Assembly: GCF_030052815.1 (NCBI RefSeq)
Contig: NC_079501.1
Span: 78,388,979 to 78,452,978, forward strand
DNA length: 64,000 nucleotides
Source of the DNA: Hevea brasiliensis
Taxonomy: Eukaryota > Streptophyta > Magnoliopsida > Malpighiales > Euphorbiaceae
Direction: 5' to 3'
The notes below the pieces were generated by a model. It was not told the DNA's origin and searched no databases. It saw nothing but the letters and a program-made list of their open reading frames with translations. The stretch's first letter is position 1. Each line of letters starts with the position of its first letter. The translations under genes and the position numbers were made by a program. Positions 23,566 to 36,589 of this stretch are shown here, piece after piece.

Positions 23566-24555
23566 TCCACCAGGGTGCATTGCAAAAGGTGAATCATGTG
23601 CTTCCTTTAAAATGGTCTGCCTCAGTTCAACATTCTCAGGAATGCACATTTTGCCCTTATATAACAATAAGCTCTCATCATTTACTGATAATTCTGGTTT
23701 CTTGCTATCCCGATCCTCTTCCATTAACTTCACATACTTATCATCCTTCTGTGCAACTACTTTAATTTGTTCTGCCAGCATTGGCTTCACTTGCCAAGTA
23801 GCTACCATCTGCCCATCTTCATTAATCTCCAAATTAGCATGCAATGCCCTTAACTCATGCACCATGGACAATGGAGAAACCCTCAAACCAGCCATAGTCT
23901 TGTGACTTAAAGCATCAGCTACAACATTAGCTTTTCCAGGCTGATAGTCTATCAAACAATCATAATCTTTTATCAGCTCCAACCATCTCCTCTGCCTCAA
24001 ATTTAACTCCTTTTGTGTGCCCAAGTACTTCAAACTTTTATGATCTGTGTATATATAACATCTCTCTCCATACAAGTAATGTCTCCAGATCTTCAAGGCA
24101 AAAAAAATGGCTGCTAGCTCCAAGTCATGTGTAGGATAATTCCTCTCATGCGGTTTAAGTTGGTAGGAAGCATAGGCAATGACGTTTCTATCTTGCATCA
24201 ACACATAGCCTAATCCGTTATGAGAAGCATTATTGTATATGGTATACTCCTTACCCAAAGTGGGCAAGGTTAAGACTGGAGCTTCAGTTAAACGCCTCTT
24301 TAACTCATCAAAACCTTCCTGGCACCGATCAGTCCACTGAAATTTGGCATCCTTCCTAAGTAGCTTGGTCAGTGGAGATGCTAGCATGGAGAATCCCTTC
24401 ACAAACCTTCGGTAATACCCAGCTAAACCAAGGAAACTCCGAACTTTCGTGACATTTCTAGGTGGCTTCTAATTAAGAATGGCTTTTACTTTACTAGGAT
24501 CCACCTGGATACCTTCTGCAGATACAATATGCCCCAAAAATGAAATCTCCTTTAG
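23545..24555 (-). pseudogene. pol: Element C RNase H and integrase N-terminus
   Basis: RT thumb and connection ([16 protein letters not shown]) lead into RNase H ([40 protein letters not shown]). The first RNase H catalytic residue is altered: [11 protein letters not shown] here, against [12 protein letters not shown] in element A. The integrase zinc-finger His pair ([11 protein letters not shown]) ends the segment before a frameshift. Stops at 24469 and 24556 interrupt the thumb. Confidence 0.88.
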
Positions 24556-25333
24556 CTAAAACTCACATTTCGATAGTTTGGCATACAACTGCTTCTCCCT
24601 CAAAGTCTGCAATACTATCCTCAAGTGCTTGTCGTGTTCCTCTGCATTCTTTGAGTACACCAAAATATCATCAATGAATACCACAACAAACCGGTCCAAA
24701 TATGGCCTGAAGATAGTGTTCATTAGTCCCATAAAAGCAGCTGGAGCATTAGTCAACCTGAATGACATTACCAAGAACTCATAGTGGCCATACCGAGTCC
24801 TAAAGGCAGTTTTAGGAGTACTTTTCTCTTGCACCCTCAGCTGGTAGTAGCCCGATCTCAAGTCAATTTTGGAGAATACAGTTGCATCCTTCAACTGATT
24901 GAACAAATCATCAATCCGTGGCAGAGGATATCTATTCTTTATGGTCACCTTATTCAACTGTCTGTAGTCTATGCATAGGCGAAGAGTACCATCCTTTTTC
25001 TTCACAAATAATACTGGTGCTCCCCAAGGTGACACGCTAGGGCAGATGAAACCCTTATCTAACAATTCCTGCAATTGCACCTTTAACTCTTTCAACTCAG
25101 CAGGTGCCATCCTATAAGGAGTGATGGAGATTGGCTCCACACTAGGCATAGTATCAATTTCAAACTGCACCTCTTTTTCCGGAGGCAATCCCGACAATTC
25201 TTCCGGAAAGATATCCAAAAAATCCTATACAGTAGGAATATCTTTAAGATCTGGACTCCCCACCTGGGTGTCTATCACATGAGCTAGATAAGCTTCACAT
25301 CCCTTTCTAATCATCTTTCTAGCAAGTGCAGCT
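24556..25333 (-). pseudogene. pol: Element C reverse transcriptase
   Basis: The RT fingers begin at [17 protein letters not shown] and pass through [29 protein letters not shown] and the catalytic [13 protein letters not shown] to [10 protein letters not shown], where a stop ends the frame. Upstream, [14 protein letters not shown] joins to the protease across the nested solo LTR G. A TAG interrupts the linker just before [10 protein letters not shown]. Confidence 0.9.
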
Positions 25334-28300
25334 TGTGACACTCCTTACCTGTCTACAGTGTAGCCGAGCAAGTTATGCCACTCGGTGTGCTGGAGCACCA
25401 ATCTATGTTTCTATTACAAATTATCCCTTTCTAATTTATTTATTTTCAATTTTGATAAATCTGAATTTATCCGCAAATTTTATAGAAAATCCGGCAGAGT
25501 GCCGACTATAAATTGGAAAAAACAGTTCTTCTGAACCTGTTTAAAAACACTTCTAAAATAAGTTCCAAATCCAAACTCCATTATACACATTCAAGTTAAT
25601 CTCAAAGTTTCAACATTTCATTTTTCAACATACATAATGCAGAAAACCTCAATAATATGAAATTTCATATATTTACATTAATACATAATTACAGGAGTTT
25701 ATAGTTACAATCCAAACTAATACAAAATGCAAAATACAAAAGGGCCACCTATAGTCCTAATGTCCTACCATATGCAGTGTAGATGTGAGGTGACTCTGGA
25801 CCCCGGATGCAACTCTGAAAGCTCACCCCGTCTGATGTTTGCTGGGTTCCCCAGCTAGGTCTCGATGCAATGCGTGGCAAAGCGGACGCTAAGCAATTCT
25901 GCTTAGTGGTGACAATATAAAATAATATAAAATAACATAAAATAAAATGAATATGCAGAATGTGTGTTTACATTTTTGGTAGACTTAACTTCTGATATTA
26001 TTTGCATTATTATTTGATTAAACTTTGGTAAGGTTTATTATCATTGCCCGAGTAACCCATGCTAGTTGACTGGACTGGATAAACGGGTAAACTGGCACTG
26101 GGTACTAAGTACCTTAGACCATCACACCATCAGTCACATTGTGTCTCCCGGTGTGCAACAGAATATCTACTAAGCTGTAATAATGATCAGGGTTAAAACC
26201 CAAGTATATCAACTCAAATAACATAGCCAAAGGCTATTATTTCACAAAATTACATAGGAAAGCCATGAAACACAGAATGGCATGAAGCCATATGCAGTAC
26301 TGCTAACAGAACCCTATTGGCATGCCAAGCTATCCAAACCAATCTTGTTAGGTATACTAAGGCATTTTACACTTTTGAGTTTTACAATTTTTGAATTTCA
26401 AGTTTTGGTGTTACTATTCACTTCATTAGTCAACCAAAATGTTGACTTTTGCATAGAAAATAGGTACATTGGTTTTAATACTCCCAACATACCACATTTT
26501 GCATTTAAAATTTGTTGGTATTGGTTGTCAATACCATTTCTAAGCTTAATGTTAATTAAGTAGAATTTTCAGTTTTCATGCTTCAATTTTACTATTCCAT
26601 TTGTCATTTTTGCAGTGAGAATTTGGCAAAATAATCAACACGAAAGTTGTTCCTTATTTTGTCTAGTTGAATTTCCTTTTTTGAATCACTCCATTTGGAG
26701 TTTTTTAGCTCAAGTTATAGTTCAAAAACTACAACTGGCCGGATTGAAATTTTTTTGAACTGACCATATCCACAGTGCAGTGAATAGTAAATGCAACTCA
26801 CTTGTTGGATAGGTTCTGGTCATAATTTGGGTTAGGTTCCTTGATGAAAGTTGTTGATCTATATCTCAGCTTATTTCTGGTAAAATTTCAGGTCAATTGG
26901 ACATTTCTACATTGAGTTATGGCTAAATGAACAATTACAGTTCATTTGGCCATTCTGCAGAAACAGACTGCAGGTCACCTGGATTAAGGCAAGCTTTCGG
27001 TCCACTTGGTTTGGTTTTATGGGCATGGTTTCTTCACCAAAGTTGTGCCATTATGTGTCTAATTTCATGTCCAATTGGCGTTGCACCAATTGAACCTCTA
27101 CAATTCAAGTTATGGCTGCCCAAACCTGCTGGACTCAAGTCCAATTCTGCAGGTCACTCCAATTCTGCAGGTCACTTTCATGGCAGCCATGCCAAACCCA
27201 ATCCCATCACTCAACACACTTTATTTTTTATTTAAACAGAACTAAATGGTCACTAATTGACCATTCAAACCTATTTTCATCATCACACTGTCAAAATCCC
27301 ATTTTTCTACCCTAAACCCTAACTCACACATTACCCTTCATGCATTTTTATTGCATTTCTTTAATCCACTTAGTAAATACATATTATGGGAAGCCATGAT
27401 AGTCTTTTAATTTCATTAAACTCAACACAATCAAACCCTAACCATGGCTACCAAAAATCTAGAGTTTACATACAAATGGTATTCAACAATTTTTTTTCTT
27501 TGTAATTTACACTCATTCAAAGTCCTTATCATGAATTTAAAGTAAAATTCATGGTTAGGTCACTAACCTCAAAGAAGTGAGATTTTCCCACTTGCTAAAA
27601 CTCTTGTTTTCCTCTTCTTTTTGCTCCCAAAAGAATCACCAAGGTGTAAGAGCAAGTTTTTGTGTTGAGAAGTTTAAGTTTTAATGGATGGAAACCCAAG
27701 AAATCAAGCTTGGTAAAGCTTTGGTTATGGAGGGCAAAGGGGGGGGGGGGGCATGAAGAAGAAAGAGAGAGGAGCTTCATGAATTTTGGACTTCTTTTTC
27801 TTTCTTTTTCTGCCAATTAAGTCTTTTTAAATACCTGGTGACATGTGTCAACACTTGATTGGGTTGGAGACTTTTAATGACATCCTTATGATGTCATAAT
27901 TTCAATTTCTTTCATTTTTCCATCCTTTTCTTGTCCAATTAATTTCAATTAAATTTTTAACAACATTTAATCATATTTTATGTTATATAAATTATTTATT
28001 TAACTGGACAAGTTGGCCCAAAAATCATCTCTGAAGACAAAATGACCAAAATGCCCTTCGTTTGGCTTAACGGGCCAAAATTGTCTGTACCGATTGAAAA
28101 ATTTTTCTAAATATTTTCTTGGCATTCTAAGGCCATAAGAACCTCAATGACCCTTCTCTGGAGTCCCAAAAATTTTTTTATAATTTTTCTTAAATTTTTT
28201 TCTTATTAATATTTGAGTTAATTTTTGGTTCCTTACTTTAGTTTAAATATTTTTCCGAACGTTCTAGCTGTCCGGACCGACACTGATCACCAGAACAATA

Positions 28301-28334
28301 GACTGTATGGACTAGCTAAAATGAGGATGTTACA
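25334..28334 (-). repeat. Solo LTR G nested in element C
   Basis: The plus strand runs TGTGACACTCC ... GATGTTACA, 3001 bp, flanked by the 5-bp duplication CAGCT (25329-25333 and 28335-28339). It splits element C's protease-RT linker cleanly. No internal genes, PBS or second LTR remain, so recombination between its LTRs has removed the element body. A TATA-like TATTTAAA (minus sense, near 27824) and a donor-like GAG|GTTAGTG (27561-27567) are present. Confidence 0.93.
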
Positions 28335-28815
28335 CAGCTGAAATGATGTTGGATGGCAATAACTGTCTCTCTCCGTGTATCACTCTGTCTGCATACTCGG
28401 GAAGACCAAAAGTGACTGTCTTCAGTCTACAATCGATCATGGCGTGATGCCTGGCTAACCAATCCATGCCCAAGGTGATATCATAATCTCGGAAGGGCAT
28501 GTCAATTAAGTCTGACAGGAATGTATGTCCTTGGATCACCAAAGGACAATCCTTATACAATTTGTTCACCCTAACCTCTTGTCCTAAAGGGCTAGTCACT
28601 AGCACATCATAATCCAATTTCACACAAGGAATAGCAACAGCGCATGCAATACTAACACTAGCATAAGAATGTGTAGAACCAGGGTCAAACAACACATATA
28701 CATCTCTATCAAAAATGGAAAAAGTACCAGCCATAACATCTGATGTCTCAGCCTCATCCCTCTGGCGCATGGTGTACACCCTGACTGGTGCACCACTCTG
28801 TTCTGGTTGGCTCAC
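28335..28815 (-). pseudogene. pol: Element C protease
   Basis: The aspartic protease active site reads [13 protein letters not shown], followed by YDVLVTSPLGQEVRVNKLYK, DLIDMPFRDYDITLGMDWL and CRLKTV. This matches element A's protease segment throughout. It continues into IISAV, where solo LTR G interrupts it. A stop separates it from gag (TSGS stop GTVSQ). Confidence 0.88.
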
Positions 28816-28821
28816 TGTGCC

Positions 28822-29968
28822 CTAGCTGCCAGAAGTGTTACCTCTACCCCTGCCTCGGCCTCTACTAGCTGTCTGTTGTCCTCTGGAAGCAGAACCTTGA
28901 ATAGATGCCTCAGTGGTGGTAGGCTGCCCAGACCTGCGAGCAATAGTGCAATCTTTAGCAAAATGCCCACTTCCACCACAGTTGTAACAGGCTCCTATGG
29001 CCTTATAACATACTCCTCCATGATTTCTGCCATAGGTTTCATAGGTATGAGCAGGAAAGGAACCCCTAGATGTCTGCTGTCTGAATCTAGGTGACCTCTG
29101 CCCTGAGAATCTTCCCCTACTAGATCCTCTATTACTTGGTCCCCCAAAGCTCTTTCTCTTACCCGAATTGTTACTGAGACTCTGACCTGTAGGCTTACTA
29201 CTCTTCTCTTTTTCAGTAGTTACCTTCTCAAATGCCCCTTTCAGTTCTATCCTTTCCAATTCAAAGGCCTGTGATATCAACCTAGAGAAGTTGTCATGTC
29301 GAAACCCAACCACTTGCAATCTCAAACTAGGCCTCAAACCATTTGCATCTGTCTCTACTGGTAGTGAGTAGGCTTCCAGCGTAGTGGCTGAGGTGAGAAA
29401 AGTCTCTCTTATACTCGGCTACAGTCTTGTTCCCTTACTTCAAACTGAGAAACTCTTGTAGCTTCATATCCACATAGGTATCAGGAACATACTTCTGTCT
29501 AAACTCCCTTAGAAAGTCATCCCATGTCAGCACTGGCGGCTCAGCCAAACTGTGGGGAATGGTCTTCCACCACTCATATGCATCTCCATGCAGCAAGGAA
29601 ATTGAATATTCAAACTTCAACTCATCTGTGCAGTGCAATTTCTTGAAGACCCTCTCCATCTGTTCTAACCATTGCTCAGCTTCCAATGGGTCCACTGTAC
29701 CCTTGAACTCTGTTGCCCCATACTTCATTAACTTTTCATATTGTCTGGCTGGGGATGGTGGTTGCACTGGAGGTGCTTGCGCAAGAGCTTGGACTGGTAT
29801 ATTGCCAGCCATTTGCTAAAATAATGCAGCCATCTGCTGAGCAAACTGAGCAGGAAACTGCATGGGTGGGACGGGTGCAGCTGACCCACTGGCATTCTGA
29901 GGAGCTGGGGCCTCCCCCTGTACCTCAGCTGCTACTGATTGCTCTACTGTGTGATCCCCCTCTTCCAT
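28822..29968 (-). pseudogene. gag: Element C gag
   Basis: The start is placed at the ATG at 29968 (MEEGDHTVEQ), directly after a TTCAG acceptor-like site. An in-frame TAG at 29816-29818 falls in a Gln run. The capsid then reads YEKLMKYGATEFKG, WLEQMERVFKKLHC and DAYEWWKTIP. A shift in 29338-29434 breaks the middle. The downstream part has a basic Ser/Arg-rich stretch, the zinc knuckle CYNCGGSGHFAKDC and an RGRGRGRG tail. Confidence 0.88.
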
Positions 29969-29969
29969 A

Positions 29970-29986
29970 CTGAATCACAAAGAATT
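29970..29986 (-). promoter_or_regulatory. Putative splice acceptor before gag of C
   Basis: The minus strand reads TTCTTTGTGATTCAG|T followed at once by the gag ATG. Paired with the donor at 32814 it would remove 2845 nt, including U5 and the PBS. Confidence 0.45.
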
Positions 29987-30132
29987 CTACTCCCTGGACA
30001 ACTAACACAAGGAGATTTCCCTCCATTAGTCCATATTTATGATGTAATGCACTATATGTATCAATTAATGACAGTTGAGCAGTTGTACTTATCAAAATTT
30101 TTCAAACATGCAATTTCAAAACTTGTATAAAA

Positions 30133-30150
30133 ACCAAAGCTCTGATACCA
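30133..30150 (-). other. Primer-binding site of element C (Met-tRNA)
   Basis: The minus strand reads TGGTATCAGAGCTTTGGT, an 18-nt match in form to initiator Met-tRNA PBSs, separated by 8 nt from the LTR end at 30159. Confidence 0.92.
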
Positions 30151-32807
30151 CTAAAACATGTCACACCTTATCCCTGGTAAGGCACGACATGTTCCCTAGC
30201 ATACCTAATGAATTACCAAACTCCACCTACAGATAACCCATTAGTTATGCTACAAAGAATTTTAAAACAAACCATAACTTTTTATCTTATCAATTCTTTT
30301 GTGGAAAACTGCATGAGAATAGTTAAAATTCCAAGTAAACATTTATTGAAAATAATGATAGACTAAATATTGCAAAAGTTACATTTTCATAAGTCTCAAA
30401 GTAAAATACAAAATAGTTACAAACTCAAAATGTGATAGCAATGCAATGCTTTTAAATACAAACTGCTCAATGTCCGTACATCCATACATATAGGTGCAAA
30501 ATACATCAAAAAAAAATTACAGGGGTATACCTATAATATATACCCACAAATAATACTAAAATGCTGCTTCCAAGTCTCTCATTCGACAGCCTTCTCCTTT
30601 CCCTTACCTGCGACAGCATAAAGAAGCTATCGCTAAGTATATCACTCAGTGGTGCACAACTAATAACATTAAAACTTAAGGTAAAACACAATTTGTCAAA
30701 GCATAATAAATCACATTTTTCTTAAGCATAAAAACTTAACAATAGTTCTAAGTTCATAAGAGCCATTTATTGGAATAACATTTCAAATGAGAAATCATAC
30801 TTCATAAATCACAATTCACAAAGTATTAGTGTTGTCAACATCAACACACAGTTCAGGCCATGACACAAAATTTCACGATCAGTGTCGTGTTGTACACCAC
30901 GACAAAGCAATCTCAACCTCACTAACCGTTATTAATTAGGGAAGGGCTAGCTAGCTAATGAGTACTCATGTAGTCTTACCCCCACTAACCGTTATTAATG
31001 GAAGACATAATCAATATCAATTATCTATCCCAAGTAGCCGTTACTACTGGGGAGTTCCGAAAGGGACTGTCATGCTAACTGTGGTTTCAAAACAATTTCC
31101 AAAAATTTTCCACTCAACAATCACGTTTATAAACCAATAAACACATTCAAATTCATCATAATATCCATATAAAGGTGGCAACACCCAAATTTCTTACATG
31201 CAAGAGAAAAACTATATTTCAGTCAAAGTAAACTTGTTCAAAGCAAACTCATTCAAATAAACACATTCCAAACAATTTACAAGTTTAAAAACGAAGAAAA
31301 GGTTAGTTGTGCACAAACCTCCAATGCTCTCTTTTCTCTTTACTCACTATTCCTTGTCCGTCCCAACCTCTTTCTCTGCTGAAAATACACAAATAGAATG
31401 TCTCAATACGCATCTCAATTGCTTCCAATAACTCATTACATGAATGTCTAATGCATCCCAAATTAGCTTTGCAAATTTTTGAAAATTTTGGTTTTGGACA
31501 ACTTGGTGCCCTAATTTTTGAATCCAATTTTTACCTAGTTTTGATCATAATTTGGTGAGGTGTTCTTCATGAAAATTGTTCATCTAGGTCTTATCTTTAT
31601 TTTCCTTTTTTAATCACCTAATTCGGAGCTATGTAGCTCAAGTTATGCCTAAAACACGATTACTGTTCACGTCACTGTTCATGCTGCAAATTTAGTTCTG
31701 GCAGATTTATCGATCCTACTTCGTTCAGCAATTTGATCAAGTTAAGTCCATAATTTGGTCTAATATTCTTCATACAAAATGATCTACTATGTCTTAGGTT
31801 TCCATCAGTTCAAGAATCGCCTAAATTGGAGTTTTCTAAAGAGAGTTATGGCCATGCAAATTTTACTGTTCATATGGTAAATCTGCAATTCTGTAGATTT
31901 AGTGATTCAATTTTGCTCAATAATTTGATTGGGTTAAGTCCATAATTTAGCCTCAAGTTCTTCATATGAAATGTTCTACTATGTCTTAGGTTTCCATCGG
32001 TTCAAGAATCGCCTAAATCGGAGTTTTCTAGTGAGAGTTATGGCCATGCAAAATTTACTATTCATATGGTCAAATTCTGCAGGTTCCAGATTTCTGTCTC
32101 TAAGTTCAAGGCTCATTTCAGATAGCTTAAGGTCATTTTCAGGGCAGGATATCTTCACAAAAATTCTAGCCCTATTACTTAAGTTTTATTTCCAATTGGT
32201 TTCACACCAATTGGAGTTATGTAGCTCAATTTATGGGCTGTCAAACACACTGAACTCAATGTGCAAATTCTGCCATAAGTTAAAATTTTCATTTCTTTAA
32301 TTACTTCCACTAACCAATCTCAATTCACATTTAATTTACCCAAAATGACTATAATTTAGCATTAACACATCAATGGCACTTCCTAACACAAAACCTACAA
32401 TTTTCAAATACCAAAGTTTGCAATTTCCCTAATCTTATCATTTCATTATCTCCATTCATCAACCCAATGTCAATTCAAACTAAATAAACCTCAAATGACC
32501 ATAATTTAACACTACACACACCAATTTCACTCTCTAGCACCAAAACCCAATTTTCCTATAAACCCTAATCTTCCATAATTTAATTTATACAATCCCATGA
32601 AATCTTACTACTCCCAATCATGCATACTACCTCAATTTAACTTATATTTATCATCAATTTAACTAAAATACATCAAAACCCTAATTTTCCCTAACTTGGC
32701 CAAAACCCTAGTTTAGGTTCTATGCATGTTTTCTTTCAATTTCTCATGAAATTTCATCATAAGTTAACTTCATTCAAGGCTTATACAACTAATCTAACAT
32801 TAGAAAA

Positions 32808-32817
32808 AACTTACCTC
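32808..32817 (-). promoter_or_regulatory. Putative splice donor in 5' LTR of C
   Basis: The minus strand reads GAG|GTAAGTT with the intron starting at 32814, 246 nt downstream of the TATA box. The 3' LTR has the same site at 21605 with the same 246-nt spacing. Confidence 0.5.
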
Positions 32818-33059
32818 AAGTGACCACTTCTAATCTTCAATTTCTTCTAATTCTTTTGTTCTCTTAGCTTCTAATCTCTCAATGAAACATAAATTTGATA
32901 TTTTCTACCAATTAGATAGAAAACCCATCGAGAAAAAGTGAAAAAAATCAAGGGTTGAGAGATGTTGTAAGTGGAAGAATGAAGAGAGAAGAAAGAAAAG
33001 AGAGGGAGAGGAGGTGTGTGGGAGGGCAACTAAATGAGGGAGGGAGGAAGATGACTTCC

Positions 33060-33066
33060 TTTTATA
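33060..33066 (-). promoter_or_regulatory. TATA box of element C 5' LTR
   Basis: The minus strand reads GTATAAAAGGAAGTC. It lies about 445 nt inside the LTR from its U3 end, so about 2.9 kb of the LTR would be transcribed. Confidence 0.65.
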
Positions 33067-33513
33067 CTTATCCCAATTTTTTATTTATTTAATTAATTAA
33101 TTTTTATTGAGTGGTTCAAAGCTCATTGGTCCTAAAATTTTAATTGGGTCAAAATGGACTTAAAATTCTAGATTTTTGTTTCTTTTATTTTCCTTTCACT
33201 TTATACTTAAATTCTTTTGCTAAAAAAAATTATTTCATAATTCAATTCATTAATTTCACTTAAATTAATTAACATTTTGATCAAAAGTCAACTCTTGAGG
33301 TGAATTGACCAAAATGCCCCTCATCGGGTCATAATCCCTCTTTTTCAATATATCCGGTGAGTCCTTATATTTTTGGGTCATTTGAATTTTTATTGTGTCT
33401 ATCTCAATTAATTTTCTATTTGTTTTTGGTCCTCAAAGTCTCTTTAAATAGTACTAGTCACATGCCAAAAATGGTACTACTCACAACTCGGAGGTTCAGG
33501 TGGTTACAACATT

Positions 33514-35165
33514 AGTTTTGATCAAATTGCCTTTCATTATTTATAGTATTTGTAATTATATTTTTTAATATTTAATTTAATTTTAGAGTTTATATGAATT
33601 TAAAATTCTTAATACTTAAAATTTAATTGTCTACATAATTTTAGATTTTATATAAATCTAAAATTTTTAGTTTTATTTGTATTTAAAGTCTACTTAATTA
33701 AATTTTTATTATAATATAATTTTAAATAAAATTTTATAAAATACCTTCATGATTTTAATTATTTAAAAAAACAGAAAAGTATTGATATGAATTACTTTTT
33801 TAATGAATCCTAATAAATTTTTATCTCCATCTTATAATTATTTATGTTAATTTATTTTAATACAATTATATTTAAATTTACATAGAATAATAAGAAAAAA
33901 AAATTAATTTTTGTCAGTAAAATATATGAATTCTTTTACTAATATTTTTGAAATTTTCATTTAATTTAATTTCTTATAAGTTTATTAAAAATATTTCATA
34001 TAAAATAAATTTATATTTTTCTCAATTATAGATATATTTCTAAAATTTTTAATTAATACAATAATATATAAACTAATTTTAATTAAAGTTGTATTTGTAA
34101 ATACTACTAATTGATAAGATATATACATATATATATTCAACGGTGGAAAAAAGAAATTCACATTCATTAATTTATAAAAAAAATATTTAATTAGTATGTA
34201 ATATATATTAAAATTATATGAATCTAAAATTTTTAAATAATATATAATTATGTATAAAGTATAAAAAAAAACACATTATATTTTAAATAGATAAATTTAA
34301 ATAGATAAAAATATATTTTTTTAAAAAAATTAATAATTAACAGAATATATTAAGTTTATATTTAATTATAAAATTAATACAATTAATAGGGTGGTTTTCA
34401 TTTATAATACTATTTTTTTTATTTTAAAATTATACATTATTAAAAATTTAAAAATGTTAGTGCATGTATATATAAAAAAATGTAATATTTTTTAATTTTT
34501 TAATGCTATAATATTATCCTAACTTAGTAAATAGTGAATATATATAAAAAAAATTAAAAATCATACTTCGAATATATAATTATTATTTCAATTTAATAAA
34601 TTTATATTTAAATATAAATACAAATTGATAATTTGATTAAAAAAATTAAATTTTTATATAAATACAAGTATTATATCATTTAATAGAATTTTTATTTATT
34701 TAGATTGAATAATTTTTTTTATTGAAATTTGACGTCTACTTAAATAATTATAAAAAATTTAATTTAAAAATATATCTTTAGTTAATTTGATAAAATATTT
34801 TACTATAAATTAAATAATTATCATATATTTTCTACTTTAATCATTTCAATTAGAAACAATAATATATTAACGTCAGTTTTTTTATTCTATTATTATTTTT
34901 TTATAAAAAAAAGAACATTTTAATTATTAATTTATTATTTATAAATAATTTATTAATATTAATATATTTTTTAATCTTATTTTTAAAGTTTTTCTCCATA
35001 TCATAAAAAAATGAAATTATATAAAATATTATATATCAAATAAAAATTAATAATATTGATATTTATTAAATAGATGTGCACCATTAATTTTGTCAAACCA
35101 AATTAAAAGTAACTAGAAAAAAATTAACATTATATGAAATTATACCAAATTGAATTTATTTTATT
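33514..35165. repeat. Right arm of the AT-rich palindrome
   Basis: It continues 18880-18949 across element C and is the inverted partner of 16685-18175. Homology fades near 35165 (GAATTTATTTTATTATT), opposite the left arm's end at 16685. No coding is seen. Confidence 0.75.
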
Positions 35166-36589
35166 ATTATATATATAAACTCTTAAATAATATTGGAAAA
35201 GTTTACATTTTTTATGTTAATTATATATATTTTATAAAAATTATAAATGGTAAAAATTAATTATTTTTGATAAGTTCAACGCCTATAAACTAACAAAATA
35301 ACAAATCGTTAAATTTATATATTTACAAAATATTACGATTATAAAACTATATTATAATAATAAATTTTTCATTATAAATTCCAGTCTTTATAACTTTTTA
35401 TTTTTATTAATATACTTTTATTTTTATTAACTTAATATAAAAATGATAAGTATATATTCAATATACATATCACGAAAAATGGAAAATTAATATACTTTTA
35501 TAATAATAATTAATATATTATAATAATATTATATTATAAAAAATAATAAAAAAATATTAAATATTAAATTACAGGTACATGTAACGAATACAAGAAAACG
35601 TATAATATACATTTGAAAGAAAAAAAAACTAGTAATTGTAAATTGATAAAAATGTTTGGCATTTTTTGTCCACTTCACCTTATAAAAAATTATTAGTTCT
35701 AAAATTCTTATTGTAATAAGATAAATTAAATCAATAAAATATATATTTTTTATCTTACAATCTCTATTTTAAATGAACTATAATAACTTTATTAAAAAAA
35801 ATGAAATATTTTGAAAATAACTTATAGTAAATAATAAATTTTAATTTATAAAATCAAAATATTTATATTTCTATACTATATTTATGATATTTTATTTATA
35901 ATATTTTAATCACTAAAGTAATGTATATTAAAAATTTTATTTCATATGTTTTATTTATAATGTTTCAATTTACTAAAATAATATGACTTGTTAATTTTAT
36001 TTTCTTATATTTTTTTAATCAACTTTAATTAGAAATACAATTATACTAATGAATAACCAAATTTAATTGGTTATTAAAAATAATGTATAATAATAATATT
36101 ATTTATATAAAAAATTATAAATCACGAATTTATATAATAAGTAAATAATAAAAATTAATTTTAATATAAATATATAAATATATTTTGATGAAAATTAAAA
36201 TTTTGTATCATATTAAGGAGTTCTCAAAGTTACAGGCCTCATAATCGTAAATTATTATTTTTACAATTTTTTTTAAAGGGAATTAAAAAGTTAATACGAT
36301 TGTCATTAAATCAACGGAGAAAGCCATAAAAAAAATAAATAAAATTTCAGAAATATATTCTCTATCAACAAAATGTTAATAAAAAAATTAAAAAAAAAAA
36401 CCCCAAATCTACAAAGCAATATCACAAGAAAACCATAAAAAATAAGGATCCAAATGGGAAAAAAACTGAATATTACAAATAAATGAAGTGTGATTAAAGG
36501 AAAAAAAAAAGAATATTATTTAGAATATAGTTTTTTTAGAAAGAAATAATTTCTTCTACTCTAATTTATTATTGGAATAATTTCTAACC
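35166..36589. other. AT-rich spacer
   Basis: Strongly AT-rich sequence with no open frame, LTR terminus or recognisable repeat that I can support. It lies between the palindrome and the candidate gene. Confidence 0.6.

Larger units (their letters stand above)
18950..33508 (-). mobile_element. Element C: complete-length Tekay-type chromovirus
   Basis: Two LTRs of equal length (3350 bp each, 18950-22299 and 30159-33508) flank gag-pol. The target-site duplication ACATT is at 18945-18949 and 33509-33513. PBS and polypurine tract are in place. Sampled LTR stretches differ at about 6-7 percent by eye, so it is not a recent insertion. The coding region has stops, frameshifts and a nested solo LTR (25334-28334). 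It inserted inside the second arm of the palindrome. Confidence 0.95.
30159..33508 (-). repeat. 5' LTR of element C
   Basis: 3350 bp, TGTCACACC ... GGTTACA on the plus strand, matching the 3' LTR throughout including the tandem repeat of about 191 bp (31780 and 31972). Confidence 0.93.

Noticed and set aside
27739..27750. Long G homopolymer (also at 46486-46496)
   Set aside because: Short homopolymers in LTR sequence, also prone to sequencing error; no structure around them suggests function.
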